DNA from: Styela clava
Lineage: Eukaryota; Chordata; Ascidiacea; Stolidobranchia; Styelidae
Length of the DNA: 64,000 nt
Assembly (NCBI RefSeq): GCF_964204865.1
Contig: NC_135256.1
Location: 22,906,703-22,970,702 of the forward strand
Direction of reading: 5' to 3'
Each line of letters opens with the position of its first letter. Position 1 is the stretch's first letter. Under the pieces are notes generated by a model. That model searched no databases and was not told where the DNA came from. It saw only the letters and a list, made by a program, of their open reading frames with translations. The position numbers and the translations under genes were made by a program. Below are positions 23,274 to 34,046 of the stretch, piece by piece.

Positions 23274-26200
23274 TCAATGGCTGATGGAAGAGAGATAATA
23301 ACTAATATATTTACTTTTTAGATATAATTTGAAACCGTAATAGCCTAAAGATTTAATGGTACTTGGTAAGGCATTCCACAGTTTCACACCCGTGTATTTT
23401 ATGGATTTCTGTGTCCTGCTTGATGAATATCTTGGGACATAATATGAACTTGACGAAGCTGATCTAGTAGAGTATGAATGGATATTACTCTGCATTCTGA
23501 AAATTCCCGCGAATGCCATGGGAAGCTTGTTATCGAAGTACTGGTGCATGAGTTTCAGTATCTCAAATTCATGGATATGACCAAGCTTAATAATTCGACA
23601 CCTGTGGTACAAAGGATCTAGTCTAGATCGGAAAGGTGCACTACATATGGCTCTAATTGCTTTGTTTTGCAAAACTTCTAATCTGTGGAGTAGAGTCGAT
23701 GACGCACTACCCCAAGTTATAATGCCATACTGCAGATACGACTGGAAAAGAGAAAAATAAACCAATCGGAGAGCTGGCATGGTGAGGAATTTTCTTAGTT
23801 TAAATAATAAACCTGTTGCACTTGACAACTTTCCAGCAATGTAATTAATGTGTGATGTCCATTTCAATTGGTCATCAATGTGGATACCTAGGTATTTGTA
23901 TGAGTTGACATTTTCAAGTGGAACCTTGTCAATATTAATTTGAAGCCGAATTTTATTTTTTTCATTTATCCTGGGACTAATTAATAAGCATTTTGATTTT
24001 TCAATATTTATGGTGAGTTTATTTATGGTCATCCAGGTTGCAATTTTTTGCATTTCAGAATTCATCCGCAATTCCAAGTCGTTTGGCGAAGCTGAACTTC
24101 CAAACAAACCGGTATCGTCAGCGAAGAGTTTGACAAGTAATTTAGTGGCATGAGGAAGGTCATTGACAAATAGAATAAACATTATCGGTCCAATGATCGA
24201 TCCTTGTGGAATTCCGCATTGTACAGTAGAGAGTTTGGAGCAATTCGAACCAAATTTAACACATTGCTGACGTGAACTCAAATAGCTCCTGAAAAAAGTC
24301 AACGCGTGACCGCGAATACCATAGTGGCTCATCTTTCTTATTAGAATGTTATGGTCGACAGTGTCGAACGCCTTTTTGAGGTCAAGGAAAATAGCACTAA
24401 TGTATTCCTTTCTCTCTATCTTGTCATAAATATGAGTCACCATATCAAGCATTGCATGGTTAGTAGAATGCTTTTTTTGAAATCCAAACTGTGATTTGTT
24501 TATGATGCTATGTTGGTCTATAAATTGGATTAGCCTACTATGTATAATTTTTTCAAAAACTATAGTCATCGTAGAAAGAACCGATATTGGGCGATAATTC
24601 GATGCACATTCTTTATCTCCTGTCTTGTATACAGGTGAGACTTTGGCAATTTTTAAACAATTTGGGAATATACCATAGTCTATGGAAGCATTAAATAGTT
24701 TACACATCATGGGAGAAACTATATCAGCAGCATATTTTAAGAATTTTGCTGGTATGTTATCATAACCAACTGCTTTATCATCAGATAAGCTCGCTATAGT
24801 GGTATATATTTCGTTAACAGTTGTCGGTCTAAGAAAAAGAGATTTTTTTATAGGGTTCTTAAGATTACTCAAAAAAGATCCCTCAATGTGGGGGATTTTT
24901 TCAGAGAGATTCGGGCCTATAGAAGTGAAGTAATCATTAAAATAGTTGGTGATTAATAATGGATCATTTACCCTCGATCCATTATCAGTTTTTATTGTTT
25001 TTATCGCAGTCACTGGCGTTCTCTCTTTTTTGATGTTAACTATTCGACCAATTAGGTCCCAAGTGGATCTAATATCACCACTGACCTGTTTAATTTTATT
25101 GAAGTAGTACATTTTTTTGGCCTTGTTTATGAGAACTGCCAGTAAATTGCTATAAGTTTTATACGTTCTATATTGCGTGTTAGTACCATTTTTGAAGTGA
25201 GTTTTATACATTTTATGTTTCCTTTTAACTGAAACACGAATTCCCTTGGTTATCCAAGGTTTGGCTAGAAGTCTAGTTTTATGCCGACTCAATGGTTTTA
25301 TTGGTGCGTGAGCATCAATGCTCGATTTAATAATTGCTACAAATGAGTCAAATAAAATATTTAAATTATCACATGTAATTTGGCAATTTGATATTGGGAG
25401 GATAGATGATTCTATGTCAGATCTATACATATCAATAGAGAAATTTCTCATATCACGCCTGAAAATTTGATTTTGTCTTCTTGTAAATATTGGAGTAGAG
25501 ACGGTGCAAAATTGTGGGTAATGGTCACTTATATCAGTTAAAATAACAAAGCTCGATAAATCATAGTTTATGGCGTTGGTGAAAATATTATCGATTAGTG
25601 TGCTGGAGGTGCGAGTCACTCTTGTTGATTTTGTAATTAAGGGCAATGACAAATTGGCAAGATGCGTATCTATATATTTCATAGTGGCCAAATCTGTCGA
25701 TTGGCCCAATAAATCAATGTTCCAGTCTCCTAGCAAAATGAATAATCTTTTGTCCCGGTTCAACCTATCTAATACATTAGAAATGGTACTTGTAAATTGA
25801 ATAATATCTTTTCTTGGGTGCTTATAAATTACTCCCATTATGAATGAGATATTGAGATTAATTTTCAAGTTTATCCATAAATCTTCACAGTCGGGGTGCT
25901 CTAGGTCATATTCATGGATTTGACAAAAAGAAAGGTCCCGACTAACATATAGGCCAACCCCTCCAGCAATTGTTATGGAAGGTTTATGAATGAAATCATA
26001 ATTATTTAAGGATATATTTGAATTAGGGGTCACGCCAAGCCTTGTTTCAGAAATAGCAATGAGATGTGGGGGGGTAGCAAATTCAGACAATAAGTTAACA
26101 AGCTCGTCATAATTCTTTTGGAGAGATCTAGTGTTCAAGTGGAAAGCAATAAAACAGTTTTTTGACATGGACCTACTAATAATATTCAAATCTGACACTT

Positions 26201-26465
26201 CTATGTTTTGGCATCGACATCTACTCAGTTCATTAAGCACTTTAAAATTATTAGCAAAAGCACCATGAAACTTTTGATACGATCGAGTTTCCTTTAGACA
26301 TGCTTGGCAAAAATAAGGCTGAGCTAGTGGTGCATCTGAGGGTGCGAAAATAAGAGCACATTCGAGGTGTAATTGTTTGCCACATATTTCACAATTTAAT
26401 TTTGTTTGGCCTAATATTATTGATCTGTTACATAAGTAACATGTTAAAAAATCACTACTAGTCAT
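23274..26465 (-). CDS. LINE ORF2: PHD finger, APE endonuclease, reverse transcriptase
   Basis: 1063 residues. The N-terminus is a C4HC3 PHD-type finger (C9, C12, C25, C28, H33, C36, C53, C56). An apurinic-like endonuclease follows: FHLNTRSL, AISETRL, the catalytic LLGDWNIDLL and SDHYPQFC. The reverse transcriptase begins near NYRPISVLSTM, with FLDLKKAFDTVDH, GIPQGSIIGPIMF and the catalytic LFADDTGLF. The C-terminal part (YLGIHIDDQLKW, YGIITWGSAS) fits CR1/L2-group ORF2. The endonuclease nicks target DNA and the RT copies the RNA there. No stop or frameshift is seen. The start codon is 36 bases after the ORF1 stop. Confidence 0.95.
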   Translation of the reverse strand: MTSSDFLTCYLCNRSIILGQTKLNCEICGKQLHLECALIFAPSDAPLAQPYFCQACLKETRSYQKFHGAFANNFKVLNELSRCRCQNIEVSDLNIISRSMSKNCFIAFHLNTRSLQKNYDELVNLLSEFATPPHLIAISETRLGVTPNSNISLNNYDFIHKPSITIAGGVGLYVSRDLSFCQIHEYDLEHPDCEDLWINLKINLNISFIMGVIYKHPRKDIIQFTSTISNVLDRLNRDKRLFILLGDWNIDLLGQSTDLATMKYIDTHLANLSLPLITKSTRVTRTSSTLIDNIFTNAINYDLSSFVILTDISDHYPQFCTVSTPIFTRRQNQIFRRDMRNFSIDMYRSDIESSILPISNCQITCDNLNILFDSFVAIIKSSIDAHAPIKPLSRHKTRLLAKPWITKGIRVSVKRKHKMYKTHFKNGTNTQYRTYKTYSNLLAVLINKAKKMYYFNKIKQVSGDIRSTWDLIGRIVNIKKERTPVTAIKTIKTDNGSRVNDPLLITNYFNDYFTSIGPNLSEKIPHIEGSFLSNLKNPIKKSLFLRPTTVNEIYTTIASLSDDKAVGYDNIPAKFLKYAADIVSPMMCKLFNASIDYGIFPNCLKIAKVSPVYKTGDKECASNYRPISVLSTMTIVFEKIIHSRLIQFIDQHSIINKSQFGFQKKHSTNHAMLDMVTHIYDKIERKEYISAIFLDLKKAFDTVDHNILIRKMSHYGIRGHALTFFRSYLSSRQQCVKFGSNCSKLSTVQCGIPQGSIIGPIMFILFVNDLPHATKLLVKLFADDTGLFGSSASPNDLELRMNSEMQKIATWMTINKLTINIEKSKCLLISPRINEKNKIRLQINIDKVPLENVNSYKYLGIHIDDQLKWTSHINYIAGKLSSATGLLFKLRKFLTMPALRLVYFSLFQSYLQYGIITWGSASSTLLHRLEVLQNKAIRAICSAPFRSRLDPLYHRCRIIKLGHIHEFEILKLMHQYFDNKLPMAFAGIFRMQSNIHSYSTRSASSSSYYVPRYSSSRTQKSIKYTGVKLWNALPSTIKSLGYYGFKLYLKSKYISYYLSSISH

Positions 26466-26501
26466 TTTAGAATAAATAAGAAATTACACTCACATAAATA
26501 G

Positions 26502-27518
26502 TTATTTGATTTGAGAAAGATCTTCTTCACATCTAATATATAGAGAATTTTTGACATCACTGTTCTTTTTCACAAATACCTTTCCATTTGAAGTCCAAAT
26601 ATATCTGTATCCGCAATTATTTTTTGCTGATCTAGCTCTGAAGTATAGGTCTTTATTTATGGCAGTTAGATTTTCAGCGATGAATATTTTTGATGGATGT
26701 TTGAAGTCGGTGCTCGATTTTACTGAACGCAAGAGTTTCCTTTTTTCAAAAATCTTGATTTTGTTTTTGCGATGGACAAATTTGGCAATAATAGCAGGGG
26801 TTCTAGTTTTTTCTATCCCTGTTGGCATTCTATGTGATGTCGAGATATCGCTAGCTTGGATTTCAACACCAACCATCTTCGCGATGTTGCAGACTATTTG
26901 GTCAGTGTTCTCATTTTCAGAAATAGGGACACCATGGAACTCCAGGTTCTCTAGCCGCCCTCGTCTTTCTTGGTCTTCTACTTTTTCGGAGACATAAAAT
27001 AAATCTTCTTCTAGATCATGTATTCGATCAAGGAGACTTTCAATAGTTTTCTTATTATCAGATGCTTGCTTTTCCAAAAATTTATTCTTTTTCGCAAGAT
27101 CATCATACAATCTAGTATGAAACGCTTGACTTTCTTTTATTTCAGTCAATTCAGATTTAATATCTCGCATAGATTGATTTAAGTCATTGAGTATTTCCCC
27201 AATGTTTGGTGTTAACGGGGTCAAAATGTCTGAGTTGTCTGATAGGTCATAGTTGTCAGTAAGACACTGGCCTATCATGGCAGGGAGTTGCAGGGTTATG
27301 CCATTTATTATGTTCCTCGTTATTAGAGGAAGGATTCCGCTAACTAACTCACTGTGCTGCGACAAGTCAGACGTGGTTGAAACGTTGAGTAGCTCCATTG
27401 CTTCCGTTTCTCCAGCTTGTAGTTTTTCCTCATTGGTAGTACTTTTTGTTGTCTTTATAAACACCTTTTTGATCTTGGAAGGTGTTTTTTCTCTCGGAGG
27501 TGGTCTTGGAGGATTCAT
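26502..27518 (-). CDS. LINE ORF1 protein, coiled coil plus RNA-binding region
   Basis: 338 residues beginning MNPPRPPPREKTPSKIKK. The middle is a predicted coiled coil (SMRDIKSELTEIKESQ, then KNKFLEKQASDNKK and DRIHDLEEDLFYV). The C-terminal half, ENLEFHGVPISENENTDQI, VGVEIQASDISTSHRMP and IIAKFVHRKNK, is the fold seen in many invertebrate LINE ORF1 and baculoviral FP-type proteins. It likely coats element RNA. The frame is intact and precedes ORF2 on the same strand. Confidence 0.88.
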   Translation of the reverse strand: MNPPRPPPREKTPSKIKKVFIKTTKSTTNEEKLQAGETEAMELLNVSTTSDLSQHSELVSGILPLITRNIINGITLQLPAMIGQCLTDNYDLSDNSDILTPLTPNIGEILNDLNQSMRDIKSELTEIKESQAFHTRLYDDLAKKNKFLEKQASDNKKTIESLLDRIHDLEEDLFYVSEKVEDQERRGRLENLEFHGVPISENENTDQIVCNIAKMVGVEIQASDISTSHRMPTGIEKTRTPAIIAKFVHRKNKIKIFEKRKLLRSVKSSTDFKHPSKIFIAENLTAINKDLYFRARSAKNNCGYRYIWTSNGKVFVKKNSDVKNSLYIRCEEDLSQIK

Positions 27519-27663
27519 GTTAGATTAGTTTTATTTTAAATTACACTAAACCCTAATCAAATAGCGAATAATGCCTCCGCCTTAATTGAATAGCGAATAA
27601 TGCAAGGATAAGCAAGGATAAGATAAAACCTGGGAGTAACATTCCCTAATTTAGAGTAAAAAA

Positions 27664-27955
27664 TGTAGGGGGGGGGGGAATCTCTATCAAATATTTTACA
27701 GCATTATGGTTCTTGTGAATAGGGGTGTAGGCGGCTTTTTTTGAAGTGTGGTAGGTCTAGTCGAAAGACACATTAAATGTTTATGCTAACAACTGCAAAT
27801 TAATATTGCAACGGGGGGGGGAATTTCTATCAAATATTTTACAGCATTATGGTTCTTGTGAATAGGGGTGTAGGCGGCTTTTTTTGAAGTGTGGTAGGTC
27901 TAGTCGAAAGACACATTAAATGTTTATGCTAACAACTGCAAATTAATATTGCAAC
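27664..27955 (-). repeat. Tandem duplication of about 145 bp with G-runs
   Basis: The block from a G9-10 run through TCTATCAAATATTTTACAGC and TGTAGGCGGCTTTTTTTGAA to TTAATATTGCAACG is present twice (about 27668-27812 and 27813-27956) with nearly no differences. Element 2 has a single copy at 36531-36673, so the duplication is private to element 1 and recent. Confidence 0.9.
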
Positions 27956-28361
27956 GCATACAAGTTGACAGAATTTGTTGAAATGGTCCTGCCTTTTGCC
28001 TTTCTTCAAAATCCCCCTTTTTCTAACTATTCTCTTCCTCTCTGCGGATGGCAAAAATTCAAATATCGATGGGACATATAAGCAGCTGATAATGGATTAT
28101 CTTCCCTTTTTCCTGAAAATAAATTAAACACTAATCATCATTTGACAGTGCCAAGTTTGTGTATCAGATCAGTAATAAATTACCTGCTAAATAACAAAAC
28201 AATCAGACAACACCTTCTGACCATTGATGGAGATTTCTTTCAATTTAAAACGCAACTATGCCTACCAATGTGAGTAGCTTTCAGGATAGAATTTATCTGT
28301 GGTGTGGGACAGATTGCAAGGTGCAACATCGTACGATTACCATTCTATGTCAGGATTAGTT

Positions 28362-29129
28362 AGCCAGTTATTTGTTTTCGAAGCATATACTTGATGGTGG
28401 GGGATGTCGTAATCGACCAGCGGTCGTGTGAACCACCCTCAGTGGAAGGAAAGCTGCAATCCCCTCGCACATAACTATCCCCGCATGGGATTGGAATCTG
28501 TGAAACTCCCAGGGGGATCAGCGATGCGGTGGCGAGTGTATCATAGATGGAGAATTCAATTGAATTCTGGTTATTTTTTGCATTAGCACTGGCGTTAAAC
28601 TTTAGTTATATATTCAACTTTTCACACTTACTAATAGATTACCTGCTAACTAGGAAAACAATACCTCATGGCAATTATTGATTGATACCTTACACGAGTC
28701 AAGTCTGCAAGTAGGCCTATGCCTACCAATAACAGTAGTTTGTCATCTTCTTTCCATTGAAATGAGGGAGCTTATAAATATTTAAAAATTTGATAACGGC
28801 ACATGATGACTCACCATCAACGAAGTGCTGTCCGCCAACAGTGAAACACAAGTGATGGCTTCTGGACTTCACACCAAGCAGTCCTGCCAATAGATAATAT
28901 CCACATTGCGCGACGTTCCGGATCTTTTGAAAACAGTGTAATATAACTGAAGATCCATTTCGTTGTCTATACTATACGTACAGCCAACGGAACAATATGA
29001 AATAACCATTTTCAACAGCCAAACAAAACGGAAACGTATAATCCGACTTGCAACTGACAGGAGCCAAATGGACGTTTTTGATTTATTGCCGTCCAGTAAC
29101 AAAGTCACGTGACCCGTGCAAGTCCTCTA
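28362..29129 (-). repeat. Right inverted arm of element 1 with THAP-like exon relic
   Basis: It is the reverse of the arm at 20689-21446, ending at GTGCAAGTCCTCTA. On the minus strand from 29010 it reads MVISYCSVGCTYS, then the same shifted-frame THAP pieces. It includes the GGTTCCAATCCC-like segment near 28480-28500 that resembles a tRNA B box. Confidence 0.7.
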
Positions 29130-31184
29130 TATACTACTACTAGATGTCCAACTCCGCTCGCCGTATAATAAACAAACAGAGGCGATGTTGCACCTCCAAG
29201 TGGCGGGTGCCACGGTCGGTTTGGTTCTGACAAGGTGCTTAACGACGACGACGCTCCTGCATAACAGCTCGCAAACTCGCCCTGTTCATTGATGACTGAT
29301 CGAAATATTTGCTGAAGGACGTAGAGAATTTGATAAAAATGAACAAATGATTGTGAAAATGAAGACACAGTCTGTCCTGCAAATGATCAGGATGATGTGA
29401 CAACTTCCTTGTCGAAAGAAAGCAAGGCATCAAAAATGCGATGCATTGCAAAAAATGTCAGTCAGTTGTAGGTTAAGTGGTGACGAAAATGAATACTTTG
29501 CACTTTAAATAAGAAAAAAACGCTCAGTAGCACAGCCTTTTGGTCTCACTGCATCTCAAGTATTGTAGCTTTTACAGAAGTTTTTTCTCCACTTGATCTA
29601 TAATCAGGGCTGCCATAACGTCCTTATTTTTAGAATTTGTCCTTATTTTGAAGGTCTTTGTTTTAGGAAATATTTTTGTCCTTATTTCTAAGAAAAAAAT
29701 TTATTTTGACATGTGTCCCAATTTTTAACCTTATGAATGAATATACCAGTAAATTAAACTTTGAATTTAGTTTAGATCCGGAACTTCATAAGAAATAAAA
29801 TGAATGAACGTAAAAACATTTGTCGTGATGATTATGAGAAAGAATTCAACGGCGTCAAACGAAACGCCAGTGATTTGCGCACTGCAGCTTTTGTGAATGT
29901 GACAACAATCTGGAATCCATAGGTAAAGCAGCAATTTCTGTTGACAATGCAACCCAGAAACACAAGGCTCTGCTCAAGAAATTAATCAAACCAATCTATA
30001 AATAACTTTTTTAGGAGTCAATGATTATACAAGGGCTATCTCAACACATGCAAGCAGCTGAAATTTATTTCCATCATCACATCATTGAATATCCGACACT
30101 TGATATAAGCGAAAAATATTTTCAAATCATTCATGAGCAAATGCCTATTAAACAATAGAGCTATGCTCAAATATATGAACACGTTTGAAGTAAATGAAAA
30201 TAATAGCCTTCTAAACAAAATTTTTATCTTCAAGCACTGAAAATTTCAGAGCAATTGGTCCAGTACTTAAAGAGAAAAGCGACTTTTTAGGAGTAGGTAA
30301 CAAGTGGGCAAGGCTTTCCACACGTTTTCTCACCACTGAGGGGGAAGAGGCACTGCACCCACCCCCAATGCCTCTTGAAAAAATTCCCATTACCCGGGCG
30401 AACGCTTTCCCGCTCCGAGAACGGTGATTAACGGCCTCTAAACGCCAAAATCACTCTATTGTGACTAGATCGATGACTTGATTGACAGGTAAGGAAGCCA
30501 AGTATGAGTAATTACAAGTATTCGATTCTTGTCCGATTCCTAAATTTTCGATTCCGATTCCTCGACAGATTATCGAAAAAATATACCCACCTAGGCAATA
30601 CCATATGAAATCGAGCAAGACAGTGATGTTCAAATTCTGGACGGACAAGAAGGCCGAAACTAAGTAGTACAAGAGAGCTATGCTCAAATATATGGACAAG
30701 AAAAATCCATCTTTAACCAATGAAAATTTCAAAGCAATTAGTCAGGAGGGGGAATAGGGGGGTGCGCATTTCCAATACATCGATATTATCTTTGTCGACC
30801 AATTTGCCACCGTGTTTTTGTCTGTTTGATTGCTGTGATGCGGTGCTTTGTTTATAATTTGACGAGTTTTGTTCGAAATACAGAAATAACCGTGTTCTTA
30901 AAATGTATGACGGTCAGAAATGCAATTCTCGACGCAGCAGAAACGATGTTCAAGGCTTGAAATCCGTGGTTGCACACTGGTCGGTCGCAAATACGTCTTC
31001 TGAGTGTCGTACTTAGGTGGTTTATATAGCTTTAACCCCTGGCCGTAGAAAGGTAATTCGAGGTTTAGCGTGTAGAATAAATGCCATTGCACCTACGGTG
31101 AAAAAATTAACGGGTTAGAAAAAATATTGGTTTTTGTTTTATAGCGGTTTGAATGGAATTGTCCGCAGACTGGCTACACCACCC

Positions 31185-31625
31185 TAGTTTTTATCCGAAG
31201 TAGGCAAATCTGAATTCATTTTATCTGAATCTGAAAATTCATTTCATTACCAGACTACCTGTACCGGTACCAGGCATTCTGACATTTGATTGATTTGCAC
31301 ATACTGGCATAACACAGTATCATCATTTGCAAAGTTATAATTGTATGATTTAAATATTTATCCAGTTCATAATTTTGTCAGGCAAGGATACCGGTATGCC
31401 AATTTTAGTCTTTGTCCGAAGTAGGCAAATGTGGTGAATGAAATTAATTTCACTACCGCTACCAGGCATTCCGACATTTGGTATATTCCAGTGTTCGGAT
31501 ACCGGTACAAATTTTGGTTTTTGTGCGAATTAGACAAACCTGGTAAAGGAAATTCATTTTACTAACTACCGGTACCGGTACCAGGCATTCTGACATTTGA
31601 TATATTCCAGTGTTCGGCACTTGCC
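31185..31625 (+). repeat. Degenerate tandem repeat with TACCGGTACC cores
   Basis: Three diverged units share TCCGAAGTAGGCAAATCTG, then AATTCATTT, then ACCAGGCATTCTGACATTTG and, in two, ATATTCCAGTGTTCGG. Unit starts are near 31195, 31418 and 31524. Confidence 0.65.
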
Positions 31626-31914
31626 GGTACCGGGTAACAGCTTACGGTGACACCATTTTTCAATAATCTGGAAACAGCATACCGGTATTACTGTATCAGT
31701 CAACTAGCTAAGAAGTAATCGCAAACCGTTGCATTGCTGCATTGCGGGTACCGGAAACCTCAAAAATCTCCATTCCCCATAAACAACTCTTAGCGCTGTA
31801 GCGGAGCAAGATTTACGTTCGCTTCTCAGCTGATATGCCTTCGCCGCAATCGCCACAAGGTGTCGCTAATTTTATATTCTAATCACTTCTTCGAACACAA
31901 AAAACGAATCTCTT

Positions 31915-32945
31915 GAAGTCCACAGAAAATTTTAAAATAAATAAAAGTAATAGCCTTCTGAAGAAAAATTTTATCTTCAACCACTGAAAATTTTAAACCA
32001 ATTTGTCCAGTATTCGAAGAGAAAAGCGATTTCTTCAAAACGTGTCAAACAACAAGAACAACAAGAACAAGAGAGAGAGATGTAATAATCACTCTGTCTT
32101 CCCGGGAGTTTTAATTTAATTGCAGTAATAAAAATTAGTGTAGAAATAGCAGTGATAGACTAGCCTGAAATTCTTTACCGGTACTTTTAAAAAACAGATT
32201 GTTGTATGCGATGAATCATGATGATGGTTAGAAACACATACCCCATTTTACAAGCGCCAACTCACAAAAGCACTCTTAAAATAGCCCCGAAAATTTTGCA
32301 ATGGTAAAGTATAGGAAGAATTTTCCGGGGGTCAAAGGTCGGGGAAAGGACCATCTGTCACGCAGGAGACAAAATCGCACAGAAAACGAATCCCCCGGAA
32401 CCCACAGAGATTTTTAAAATAAATAAACGTTAAAGCCTTCTAGCGATATATATATAATATTATATATCGTGGAGTTTGCGGCGCTGTAGCAACTCAACAT
32501 AACAGTGAAGCAGTTTAAACATATATTTGAAGAAATTGCCACAAAACGTCACATATTTTGTGCAATCCAAGTTTGAAACTCGAGAATCGATTCTGGTGCA
32601 TCGGAATCGACTCTAGTCGATTCCGGGAAGAATCGAATCTGGACTCGATCCCACCATCCCTATTGGCAGTTAGCCTACTCCGGCCACTGTACCACTGTAG
32701 GGTTAGGCCATAATTTCATTCCAATTTTCCTTATTGGACACGTTTAGTGGCCATAACGATCGTTTCAATATTATGTTGTTGTTGTTCTTGTTCTTTGACA
32801 CGTTTTTAAAAAATCGCTTTTATCTTCGAATACTGGACCAATTGCTTTGAAATTTTCAGTGGTTAAAGATTAATTTCTTCGCTAGAAGGCTATTACTTTT
32901 ATTGATTTCAAAATTTTGCGTGAATTCTATGAAATTTGATATTTC
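31915..32945. repeat. Inverted pair of a dispersed repeat
   Basis: The left part 31915-32090 and right part 32740-32945 are inverted copies: AATAGCCTTCT, then CAACCACTGAAAATTTT, CAATTTGTCCAGTATTCGAA, GAGAAAAGCGATTT and AACGTGTCAAA. About 650 bases lie between. Other single copies are at 30240, 30690, 55180 (minus) and 62650. Confidence 0.75.
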
Positions 32946-34046
32946 GTCTAAAATTTTGCTGTATTATTTTTTATCTATGGGAACACGGATTTTAGTCAGT
33001 GTCATGACTGGCTGTACGATTTGATTCTGCAAAATTCTTGCTACTGGAAATTCAGAACTTTTTTGAGGGTACCGGTAGCGTCAAAGGTACCGGTAAAGAC
33101 TGATTCGCTCTGGTCTAACGTGTCCATATATTTATGCGTAGCTCTCTTGTTTTAGTTCTATTACGAGTTCAGGGACTAACCAAGTGAATTTTGTAGTATT
33201 TGTACCTAAAAGTATGACCTAACCTGGTACATATACTATGTTTCGTTGTCCGTCATCTTGGTACACGTATTTCTGGAGTAACCAAGTTTTTTTTCTCAAT
33301 AATCCATAAAAATACAAATTATTATTTTAATTACTAAAGGGATTAAACACTGAATATCGAGTTATGTTAATAGTGGTATTGATGTTTTTTAGGGCTTTGG
33401 GAGTGGTTCTTAGCTGGGGTAAAAAAGCAATTTAGGTTCCTATTTTGGCTGATCTACTGCAGTCTTTTGTCTCCAGATGTTTCAGAGAGTAGTAGTAGTG
33501 TTTCGTTTTGAAGGAAGCCACGTCAGTAGTGCTGTTGCATATGTCAAAAAAGGTATTCTGCAGTTTGCCAAACTTGGCAGTTGCTTCAAATTCGGACATT
33601 TCCGAAATCCGAGCAACAGATGCAGGAAGAAACTACAAAGAAAAATTTCCCCGGTTCATGACCTGAATACTGTTGGTAGTTTTAGAAATAATAATCGTGA
33701 TCCAAGTATTTAAATGCTCAATAAGAGATAGATCTAATAAGAAAATACAAATGAAATAATATCCAAAACAATTCTTTGTGCTATACCTGTGCTTAATATT
33801 TAACAGACATTTTTATCAAGCTATTGAGTCAAACATGTCGGTCTGTTAGTTTACATGGCTGTTTCAAATGTTTTTTAAGACATATCTTCATAAATTCCCT
33901 CTAGACGTGTTTCCATGCCAAAACCCCATCTGGTGACAGCAAATCATTCTTCAAAAGTGAGTTTCGAGACGTCTGCAAAAATTTACATTTTAGTTATGGT
34001 ATTTTGAAATAAATTGCCCACAACAATTGAACCTTGTCTACCATAT

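Larger units (their letters stand above)
22533..27610 (-). mobile_element. Full-length CR1/L2-like LINE
   Basis: About 5.1 kb, read on the minus strand. 5' UTR of about 90 bases with two copies of AATAGCGAATAATGC (27557-27600); ORF1 27518-26502; 36-base gap; ORF2 26465-23274; 3' UTR of about 740 bases ending CGAATAAATGATTGATTGA, a CR1/L2-style repeat tail. The empty site is visible in element 2 at 36420-36445. The GCAAGGATA doubled at 27602-27619 may be part of a target duplication. Both frames are open, so this may be a young copy. Confidence 0.93.
20689..29129. mobile_element. THAP/YqaJ long-inverted-repeat element 1, with LINE insertion
   Basis: The ends are TAGAGGACTTGCACGGGTCA and its inverse, flanked by TA on both sides. 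Inverted arms lie at 20689-21446 and 28362-29129, each with a broken THAP-like exon. The interior holds a YqaJ-type nuclease fragment (21583-21879). A complete LINE (22533-27610) is inserted; without it the element is about 3.4 kb, close to element 2 (34047-37857), which has the empty site. No DDE transposase was found, so it is non-autonomous. A YqaJ-type nuclease partner is something I recall for ISL2EU/IS4EU-type transposons; the assignment here is tentative. Confidence 0.75.
29130..34046. other. Repeat-rich intergenic DNA
   Basis: No gene is supported. It holds copies of a dispersed repeat around CAAAGCAATTGGTCCAGTA (30240-30290, 30690-30740, 31915-32090, and inverted at 32740-32945), a TACCGGTACC-rich partly tandem region (31185-31640), an AT palindrome near 32436-32470, and a possible hAT end (CAGGGCTGCCATAACG at 29605). 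The open stretch at 33477-33713 is flanked by a CTCCAG acceptor-like site but I recognise nothing in it. Confidence 0.5.

Noticed and set aside
26551-26997. 148-codon plus-strand open stretch
   Set aside because: It is the antisense shadow of LINE ORF1, whose minus-strand frame has clear domains.
33477-33713. Possible exon after a CTCCAG acceptor-like site
   Set aside because: No similarity recognised in any frame and no donor or partner exon could be joined convincingly.
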